Translations under genes and position numbers: made by a program
Shown: in pieces, positions 32,408 to 40,462 of the stretch
How the letters are laid out: each line of letters begins with the position of its first letter
How positions within the stretch are numbered: the first letter of the stretch is position 1
Assembly (NCBI GenBank): GCA_002221725.1
Contig: NJFT01000301.1
Span: 1-40,462 of the forward strand
Direction: 5' to 3'
DNA length: 40,462 bases
Source: Scedosporium boydii
Taxonomy: Eukaryota; Ascomycota; Sordariomycetes; Microascales; Microascaceae
The notes under the pieces: generated by a model
The model's input: the letters and a program-made list of their open reading frames with translations, nothing else
Told to the model about the DNA's origin: nothing
Database searches by the model: none

Positions 32408-35400
32408 ATCTACTAGTAATAACTACATTAAATAGCTAGAGGATTAGGCTACTTATTCCTAATATAAGATCCCGGCCCCTAAGCCCTATAATAGGAAGAA
32501 GGGAATACTATAAGGATTCTTAATATAGGCCTAAGCTTACCTTTTATATTACTATCTTAACCTTAGTAGGGAAGAAGACTAGGTACTTACTATTACTATA
32601 TTCCTAACTAGAGATACCCTAGCCTGGTTTAAACTTTAGATAAGAGACTACTTAGAAAACCCTTTAAATAGAAACTAGGATAAAGAAATCTAAAAACTCT
32701 TTAGAAAGTATAAGGACTTTAAGTAAGCTTTAAAGGGTACCTTTAGTAACCTAGATAAAGAATAAGCTAATAAATAATAACTTAAGAACCTATAATAGAA
32801 AGGAGCTACTTCTTAATATACTACTAAGTTCTAATAGGTAATATCTTACTTTAATTAAGAAGATAAGCCCCTAATAGCCTAATTCTATACTAGACTTAAA
32901 GATAAAGTTAAAGATAAACTATATAAAATAGATTAACTAGGAGACTTATTAAAGTATATTATTATAGTAATATATATTAATAACTAATAATATAAACGAC
33001 GTATAGAAAAATGAAGATAAGGGCAATCCTATATTAAGAAAAAGAATACCTATAAGACTACTATATAGGGAACTTATATAGAGCCTATAGAGCTTAGTAC
33101 TAGTATAGTAAAATAAACCCCCCTTAAAAAACTTAAAGAGAAGGTAGGGAAATACTATAAATATAGATACTATAGCTATTATATAAGAGAATACTAGATA
33201 AGGTACAAGCCTAAGCTAGGATATAAATAACTAGATAAGAAGAAGTCTAAGTTTAAACCTATACTAGAAGGAAAAACCTAATAACTAAGAGCTAGTACTA
33301 TTAACTATAAATCCTTATTATAGACTATATACTATAATAATAACTATATTACTTACTAAAATAATAAGGATAGGGCTAGTTACTACCTAAAGAAACTATA
33401 AATATTTAGGATAATAAAGTAGGAAGAAATTACTAAGATCTTAAAGATTATAAAGTAAATCTAGGAGATTAAGAAAGAACTTCTAAAGAAGTTTAATATT
33501 CTTATTAGTAAGGACTTATTATATAAAGAATACTATAATAAGGCCTATAAATAATATTACTAGATACCTAGATTACTATAGTAGTTTATATACTAGTAGA
33601 ACCTAGAAAAGTAGGACTAAGAATAGTAAGTAGCCTAAACTACTTAGGAATAAAAAAAATAGTTTAAAAACCTCCTAATTAGCTACTATACTATACTTAA
33701 AGAAGGAGAAGAAAGATAAGCGCTTAGGGAGATTATTAAAAACCTAGAAAAGGAGGTAATCTAGTAAATCCCTAAAATTATAAGGGAAGACCTTAACTAT
33801 AAATAATTAAAATATAAAGTAGCTCAGTGCCTTAAAGATCTATAAAGCTTAACTAAACAATAGGAGTACTATATAGAGGCCTTAAAATAGAAAAACTACC
33901 TATACCTAGAGAATAATAAAAAATAAAAAGATTAGAAAGTATATAAGGTATAAGGAAGGGCTAAGGAAACTAATATAAAAAAGAAAGTAGCAACGAAGGA
34001 CCTAGATACCTACTTTAGTATATTAGACCTAGATAATAAAATATAGGAATAGTAGAAGCAGTCTATAAAGGAATAATAAATAAACTAAAGGGAAGTAGAA
34101 AAGGGAGAAGCCCCCTTTACTTAGTATAGAGGTACTAGTAGAAGCTAAACACCCTATAAGAGACTTAACTAGTATTATAATAGGAAACTAGATAACATTA
34201 TATTAGATCTTATTAACCTTTAAAAACAAGTTAATAACCTTTACTATACTATCCTTAATAAAGCTAACCTTGATATAAGGATTAACAATGTAGAAGAAGA
34301 AGGTCTTTAAAATAATGAAAAGCGATAAAAAGAGATCTAAGAACTTTAGTAATAAGTTTAAAAACTAAAAGAAGAAAGAAAATAAAGGGAAAAGTTTTTA
34401 GAGGAACTAGAGGAGTAAGTATGCTTCCTTAAAGGATAAATAGACCTTGTAGAATTAGAGAACCTCTATAAGGAACTCTAGGAAGGAGCTAATAAGTAAA
34501 TTAAACTCGCCCAGAGCCTCGTTAATAACCTATAAGAAATAGTAGAATTAAATGAGACGAGAATAGTAAAATTTACCCGGTAGCGTTTATATCTAAGAAG
34601 CTTAGCGGGCCCGAATTATGCTATACCATCCCTAACAAAGAACTAATAGCTATAGTTAAAGTATTTAAGGAATAGAGATACTACCTTACTAGAGCTAAGT
34701 ATCTAATTATAATATACTCTAACTATAAGAACCTTATAGGGTTTACTATAATAAAAGAACTTAATTAATAATAAGTATAATAGGTAGAAAAACTATCTAA
34801 ATACGATTTTAGGATTATATATATTAAAAAAAAAGAAAATAAAAGAGCTAATGCTCTTAGCTAAAGGCTAAACTACTTTTAGAAAGTACTAAAAGAGATA
34901 GATACCTTCCTTTACTATAATAAAGAAGGAAACCTATAATAACTAGCTATAAGCTACTAGATATAATAGGTTAATCTAATTATAGAGGAAATTAAAAACT
35001 ATTATATAGACCTTAGATTATAAGACTAAATATAGACCTAAGAACAAATATAGATAACAGTGCCCCTAAACCTAGTAGAGAAGTTTATCTAAGTAATTTA
35101 TAAAGTACTATATAATAGGTACCTAGAAATTACGAAGACTATAGAAAAAGTACTAAAGGAATACTCTATTTTATACTTTAAGAAAGTAACTACTAAGGTT
35201 ATAACTAAGTGTCCTCAGTATAGGAAAAATAAAAATCGACCTTATAAACCCTATAGGCAACTATAACCTATACCAGTCCTAAAAATACTATAGTAAAAGA
35301 TTGTTATTAACTTTATCATTAAACTACTAAAGTTAAGGGACCTAGCTATAGGGATTAAATATAATAGTATTATAGTAGTAATTAATAGGCTAATAAAGTA

Positions 35401-36344
35401 TATTTACTTTATATTCTATAATAAATCTATAAAAGTACTACAATTTGCAGAACTATTCCTATAAACTATAGTAGTAAATTATAACTTACTAGAAGAAGTT
35501 AACTTAGATAAAAGTAAAGTATTTATCTCTTACTTCTAGTAGAGTTTATTAGATAGAATAGAAATTAATTATAAGCTATCTACTACCTATTATCTAGAAA
35601 TATAAAGGTAGGTAAAATAAATAAACTAAATATTTAAAATATATCTATAATACTATATTAACTAAAAATAAGATAACTAAGTATTACTACTATCTTTAGC
35701 TTAGAAAGCCTATAATATTAATATATTAGAAAGTCTTGGAATATTACTATTTTATATAAACTATAATATTAAATTAAGAATAAGATTTAAACTTATAAGT
35801 ATAAAAATATAAGTAAAATAAGTAATCTTTATAGTAGATAAGATAAAGGAATTATATAAATAATTAAGAAAAGAATTATAGTTTATCTAGTAAAGGATAA
35901 AGTACTATACTAATAATAAGTAGCTTAAGAGACTAACCCTTAAAGGGGGAAGTAAGGTTTAGTTATTATAGAAGAAACTAGGAACTAGAAACTTCTAGAT
36001 TAAAATTATATAATTAAGTAATAAACTTAATTACTAAAAACTAGGACCCTTTCTAATTAAAAAGAAAATCTTAAAAGTTAACTATAAGTTAGAGCTACTA
36101 GAAGGTATAGACAACTATCTAATATTCTATATAGTACTACTTAAGCTAGCCTATAAAAATATATTACTAGGAAAATTAGTCTAGCTTAAAGCTAAGGAAT
36201 AAGAGATCTTTAAAATAGAAAAGATTACTAACTTATAAAATAATAAAAGAACTATTAAGTATTTAGTTAAATAGAAAAACTATAAAGAAAGTAATAATAC
36301 TTAGGAACCTATTAAATACTTAACAGGGAGCCTATAACTCCTTA

Positions 36345-36830
36345 TAGACTACTATTAGAGGAACCTAATAAAATTAAAAGATCTAGTAGTATAAGATCTA
36401 GTAGTAAGCTCTAGTTAATTTTTAAACTAGGGATAGAGGTAGTAGTGCCCTCTATAATATCCTCCTCAGCTACCTACTCTATCCCTAACTTAATAACCTT
36501 TAGTACCCTCTTCTTATAGAGCTCCTTCTTCTAATAAATCTTTATAATATAAGATAAAGTAGCCTAAAGTACTACCTCTACCTCTTGTTTCTTCTTTATA
36601 ATATAAAACTACTCCTATTCTAGGTAGTTAACTAGGAAGGTATATTAGCTAGGAAAATAAGAAGAGAGGAGGAAAAGAACTAATAAGTAGAATCTATAAT
36701 CCCCCTAGTATTATAATTAGCCTAATAAAGAAGGATATAGTAGTTATAATAGGACTGCCCCTTTTAGATAATATACTTATAGGGAGTGTGAGAATTAAAG
36801 TAAGTTATATACTTTAATATCTTAAAAGGA
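36345..36830 (-). pseudogene. Outer gypsy antisense accessory ORF remnant
   Basis: Between the chromodomain end and the 3' LTR, the minus strand reads as a decayed Lys/Glu/Leu-rich coiled coil (KKQEVEVVL, KKELYKKRVLKVIKLGIE) ending near the chromodomain stop. It corresponds in place, strand and character to the better preserved antisense ORF of the inner element (25532-26093). The Cys-rich N-terminal part is barely recognisable here. Confidence 0.5.
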
Positions 36831-37027
36831 TATTAATAAGAAAGAATATTATCTACTACCTAAGCTAGATGCTTATAGTTTACTTTAAAAGAAACTATTA
36901 GGGAATAAGACTTGGAAATATAAGTTAGTATAATAGAAGGAAGATAATATAGAAACTTACTAAGGAAGAAAGGGAGATTAAAACTAATAGGTCTTTAAGG
37001 ACAAAGACTAAGGGAGAGGGGAAATTG

Positions 37028-37462
37028 TATTATGACCTGGCTATAATTTAGGCTACCTAGGGCGGTAAGAGATAGTAGAACTAGAATAAGGTTATGTGGT
37101 TGCTCCTTAGTAGTGTAACTAGGTAGGTATACTAGAAGCGACCGGCTACATGAAGAAGATACAACTAAACGATTGCTTGTAGAGCGATTAAGTAGGCGCC
37201 TAAAGGGTAACTGTATACTAAAGATAGATAGAAGAAGTGTCTATATAAAGCTATGATATTTCCTACTAGTCTAGTTATCTTCTAGACTCTTTAGTAGTTA
37301 ATATAAGTAATTTCTATACTCTACGCTTATATATATACTCTTAGTATCTATTATTGTAAATACTACTCGATAGCCTTGCTTATCTCTAAATAGGCCCCTA
37401 CTACCCTAGTACCTTCCTATTCTATTAATTAGCTAAAACCCTAAAGTATTAAGATTGTAATA
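37028..37462 (+). repeat. Outer gypsy element, 3' LTR
   Basis: 435 bp, same length as the 5' LTR. The start TG has become TA, and the GC-rich first half shows many C-to-T/G-to-A differences from the 5' copy. It is preceded by the polypurine tract GGGAGAGGGGAAATTG. Confidence 0.9.
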
Positions 37463-37583
37463 CTTTATTAAGCTTATAAGGAGTACTATATATAGTATAT
37501 CTTTTAGGGGTTTATATTTACTATTAAATTCTTAGCTTACTTTATTTAAGGCTTAAGATAAGCCTACTTAAAGGGGGAAGAAT

Positions 37584-37736
37584 TATAATAATATATTTAA
37601 AAGTAGCTAGATTCTACTATAATTAAGAGAGTTCTTAAGTAAATATAAAAAGTAGTTTTAGTTATATAGTATTAGAATTAATAGATCTTTTAGTCTATTA
37701 AACTAATTATTATTTTTTATAATTATCTTATAATAT
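37584..37736 (+). repeat. Old LTR-like repeat, right copy with preceding polypurine tract
   Basis: Partner of 23916-24066. It is preceded by AAAGGGGGAAG (37570-37580), a polypurine tract as expected just before a 3' LTR. After 37,736 the similarity is lost in AT-only sequence. With little internal sequence between the two copies once the nested elements are removed, this looks like a miniature or internally deleted LTR element. Confidence 0.55.
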
Positions 37737-39504
37737 TTTATATTAAACTTTTATTAAAAGAAATTTAAAAATATTTTATATTTTATATAATAATATTATT
37801 ATAAATAATTTAAAAATATAATTAAAAATAAACTTTTTATATAATTATAAATTATAATAAATAAATAAAATTATATATAAAAATTATTTTTAATTTATAA
37901 TTTAAATTATAAAAAATATATAATATAAAATTAATAAAAAAAAAGAATTATTTAAATATTAAATTAAATTAAAATTTTTTAAAATTTTAAAAATATATTT
38001 AAAAAAACTTTATATTAAAAGTTTTTTAATAATAAATAAAGCGATTTTATATATTAAAATAAAAATTATTTTAAAAAATATAAAAAATGTTTTTATATTT
38101 AAATAATTATAATATAATTAATATTTAAACTTTTTTATAAATTAATTTTATATAAATAACTTTATTATTATTATTTTTTTATTAAAATTAATTATTAATT
38201 AATTAAAATTTTTAAAATTATTTAAATTAAAATTTAATTTAAATTTTTATTATTCTTTAAATAAAAAATTATTTTCTATTTTTTAAAAAAAATAATTAAA
38301 TAATTAAAATATTTTTTATAAAATTTATTATTATTTTTTAATTTTAATATATTTAAATTAAAATAAAAATTTAAATATTATTAAATTTTAAAAATAATAT
38401 TATTTATATTTATTATATAATAAACTATATATAATAAAATAATTATTATATAAATTATTTTAATAATATAAATTAAATAAATATATTTAAAAGATTTTAA
38501 TATAATAATATAATTAATATTTAATAATATAATTATTTTAATAAAAATATAATATAATATAATAAAATATTATATCAATATATAAAGTAACTAGTAATAA
38601 GATAGAGAAAGAAGTAATTATAGTAAAATAAATATAGTTTTTATATAAACTATAAAGTAAAGTAGAAAAACTTTATTTTTTTATAATAATAAAAATATAA
38701 CTTTTCTTTTTTTATTCTTTTAAGAGGAATTCTTTCTATTTTTCTTTTTAAAAATAATTATTAAAAAAATAATTATTAAGTTTTTTATTATTATTATTAA
38801 TTCTTTTTTTAATTTAATTAACTTCTTTTATTTAGTTTTATCTAGTTCTTATTATTAGTAACGTCTTATTACTTATTTTAATTTAATATATATTATAAAA
38901 TATTTCTTTAGATATTAATATAATTCTTTAATTTCTTTTTATTTATAAGTTTTCTTTTTTCTAATCTAGCTCTATTTCTATTAATTAATAGTTTTAATAA
39001 CTATTTATTTTTATTAAAAGTTTTATAATAGCTTTTTATAGAAAATATTATAAACTATTAATTAAACTATTTTCTTTTTCTTATAATATATAAGTAGACT
39101 ATACTACTCCGTTTTACTATAACTACTAAAATAATTACTAATTACTTTATATTTTTAAATATATATAAATTCATATAATTAAAATTAAAAATAATTATTT
39201 AGTTACTATCTTTAAATAGATTATATTAATATAATATTTTTAAAAAACTATAAGTATAGAAAATTAAGTAAAGATAATTAATTAATTAAGTATATAAAAA
39301 TTTAAAAAATCTAATATTAAACTTTAATTAGTAAATAATATTTTATATTAAACTAAGTAAAAAGTTTAATTAAAAACTTTAATAAAATCTAAATTTATTA
39401 ACTTATAAATCTTAGTAAATAGTAATTAGTATTATAATCTTAATATAAATTTTTTAAGTTATTAAATAAATATAACTAATATTAAAATTAAAAGTATTTA
39501 TTAT
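37737..39504. other. AT desert, no recognisable content
   Basis: About 1.77 kb of almost pure A/T, with slightly less extreme islands near 38,590-38,640 and 38,820-39,130. No coding frame of useful length, LTR or tandem repeat could be identified. It is probably ancient transposon DNA fully driven to AT. Confidence 0.6.
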
Positions 39505-39723
39505 TATTACAATTCTAATACTTCGGGTTCTAACTAATTAATAAAATAAGTAAGTATTAAGATAGTAGGTACTTATTTAAAGTAAGTAAAGTAGTTAAAT
39601 AATATTTCTAATAGTAAATATTAAAAATATATATATAAATATAGAATATAGATATTATTTATATTAACTACTAAAGTATCTAGAAAATAATTAGATTAAT
39701 AGAAGATATTATAGCTTTATATA
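39505..39723 (-). repeat. Partial gypsy LTR, reverse orientation
   Basis: About 220 bp matching the R/U5 half of the inner and outer LTRs in reverse (starting TATTACAATTCTAATACTTC). It is joined head-to-head to the forward LTR at 39724. Strongly AT-shifted. Confidence 0.7.
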
Positions 39724-40172
39724 TATTATAACCTAGCCGTAGCTATATTATATAATCCGGGCGACAAGTTAGAATAGTAGAATTAGGGAAAAATAGAATA
39801 GCTTAGTTATAAAATCGGGTAGCTTAATATCTAATAAGTTAGTCGGACGGCTACTTAACTAATTAGCTAGTTAAATTAAAGATTAGCTAGGTAATTAAGT
39901 AAGGACTTAATTAACTATAATAAGGAACTAAAGATAGATTAAAGAAATATCTATATAAAGCTATAATATTTTCTACTAGTCTAATTATCTTTTATAACTC
40001 TTTAGTAGTTAATATAAGTAATATCTATACTTTATACTTATATATATACTTTTAATACTTATTATTATAAATATTACTTAACTACTTTACTTATCTTTAA
40101 ATAAATACCTACTATCTTAATATTTACTTATTTTATTAATTAGCTAAAATTTAAAGTAGTAGGATTATAATA
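39724..40172 (+). repeat. Gypsy LTR, forward orientation
   Basis: About 449 bp, from TATTATAACC (TG altered) to ...GATTATAATA. It shares with the outer LTR the segments AAAGATAGATTAAAGAAATA-like, TCTATATAAAGCTATAATAT and the U5 end. It is followed by the same leader (TATTAACTACT) as the other copies. Confidence 0.8.
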
Positions 40173-40295
40173 TATTAACTACTCTTATTTAGTAAATAAT
40201 CTTATTTAATAATATATTAATTATAAAATAATATATTAATTATTAAAGAAAATATTATTTTTATAGAAAATATAAAAAAGGCTTATATAGCCTTA
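40173..40295 (+). pseudogene. Start of a third gypsy gag, cut by an insertion
   Basis: Leader and first gag codons (AGAAAATATAAAAAAGGCTT matches the outer copy's gag start) run to CCTTA at 40,295, where unrelated GC-containing DNA begins. Confidence 0.7.
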
Positions 40296-40462
40296 CCTGA
40301 CCACCATAATCCTCTAGTTTGGGGGGAAAGTATAATTTGGGGGGAAAAAAGGGACTTCTTTTTTCTATGGAAACAAGGGAGGAAATAGATGTACCCCCAG
40401 TGCCGGCACGGTGGCGCGAACGGTATACTTCCCCCCAAACCATATTTCCCCCCAAACCATAC
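40296..40462. mobile_element. Un-RIPed insertion with duplicated G-run/C-run inverted repeats (incomplete at window edge)
   Basis: Starts right after TA within the gag remnant. Near its left side it has GTTTGGGGGGAAA and ATTTGGGGGGAAA (40317-40347), and at the right edge the reverse complements TTCCCCCCAAACCATA and TTTCCCCCCAAACCATA. The core is GC-normal (GTGCCGGCACGGTGGCGCGA). This is an inverted-repeat structure typical of a small DNA transposon or MITE. It keeps abundant CpA and G-runs, so it post-dates the RIP that altered its host. It could be a complete element of about 147-167 bp or the end of a larger one. Confidence 0.5.

Larger units (their letters stand above)
24765..36337 (+). 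pseudogene. Outer gypsy gag-pol remnant (split by nested element; protease and RT deleted)
   Basis: Coding traces at 24765-24885 and 32413-36337. Gag is similar to the inner copy. The zinc knuckle at 33151-33207 has Cys and His positions mutated to Tyr. RNase H starts near 34,575 (PVAFISKKLSGPEL, IPNKELIAI). The integrase zinc-binding part is near 35,210 (CPQ.RKNKN). The chromodomain is near 36,190-36,337 (IKYLVK.KNYKE, EPIKYLTGS). Compared with the inner element, gag's coiled-coil tail passes directly into RNase H, so about 1.8 kb carrying protease and RT is gone. Stops are too many for function. Confidence 0.85.
24274..37462 (+). mobile_element. Outer Ty3/gypsy chromodomain LTR retrotransposon, interrupted by a nested element
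   Basis: Flanked by a perfect 5-bp duplication CTTTA (24269-24273 and 37463-37467). LTRs are 435 bp each. After subtracting the nested element and its duplication, about 5.66 kb remain. In order: 5' LTR, leader, gag (24765-24885 continuing at 32413), zinc knuckle (33151-33207), coiled-coil region to about 34,560, RNase H, integrase, chromodomain ending at 36337, antisense accessory region, polypurine tract and 3' LTR. Protease and reverse transcriptase are missing. Every frame is destroyed by TAA/TAG from transitions. Confidence 0.9.

Noticed and set aside
40261..40455. 64-codon minus-strand frame at the right edge
   Set aside because: Spans the junction between the gag remnant and the G-run inverted repeats and reads through repeat DNA. 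No coding signal.

Overview
The window looks like the nuclear genome of a filamentous ascomycete (Pezizomycotina). The evidence is genes broken by short 50-93 nt introns with CTAAC/CTGAC-like branch points, a Zn2Cys6 regulator with a fungal-specific middle domain, mitochondrial presequences, and transposons riddled with C-to-T/G-to-A changes as left by repeat-induced point mutation (RIP). No rRNA, tRNA or CRISPR could be supported.

Positions 1-23,512 form a gene-rich, GC-balanced block that reads as a ten-gene metabolic cluster: an acetoacetyl-CoA-synthetase-like acyl-CoA ligase cut by the left edge (-), a SnoaL-like protein (-), a VOC-fold extradiol-dioxygenase-like protein (+), a Zn2Cys6 transcription factor (-), a fumarylacetoacetate-hydrolase-family enzyme (+), a cytochrome P450 (-), then the E2 (-), E1-alpha (+) and E1-beta (-) subunits of a branched-chain 2-oxoacid dehydrogenase-type complex, and an FAD aromatic-ring hydroxylase (+). 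I assembled exon structures for all of them, and every complete gene closes in frame. A pogo/Fot-type DNA transposon with ten transition-type stop codons sits in the convergent gap between the FAH-family gene and the P450. The simplest functional reading is inference: hydroxylation (FAD enzyme and/or P450), ring or C-C cleavage (VOC enzyme), hydrolysis or decarboxylation (FAH family), and oxidative decarboxylation of the resulting 2-oxo acid to an acyl-CoA by a dedicated mitochondrial E1/E2 set that borrows a general E3. The ligase would activate another fragment such as acetoacetate. No polyketide synthase, NRPS, terpene synthase, E3 or transporter is visible.

The likely promoters of the cluster carry CGG (or CCG) triplets, often phased at exactly 6 bp (up to five in a row). 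Such triplets are the classic half-site of Zn2Cys6 regulators, so these tracts may be the operator of the resident regulator. They could instead be a dispersed minisatellite.

From about 23,560 the composition collapses to AT-rich DNA with almost no genes: a RIP-degraded transposon island. It holds a three-level nest: an old LTR pair (23,916 and 37,584), a chromodomain Ty3/gypsy element inserted between them (24,274-37,462, target duplication CTTTA), and a second related gypsy element in the opposite orientation inserted into the gag of the first (24,886-32,407, target duplication ATCTA). Both gypsy elements carry, between the chromodomain and the 3' LTR, a decayed antisense accessory ORF. In the inner copy it encodes a Cys-rich cluster plus coiled coil and contains an antisense intron. 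Further right are about 1.8 kb of near-pure AT, a head-to-head LTR pair with the start of another gypsy copy, and at the right edge a G-run/C-run inverted-repeat element that looks un-RIPed and recent.
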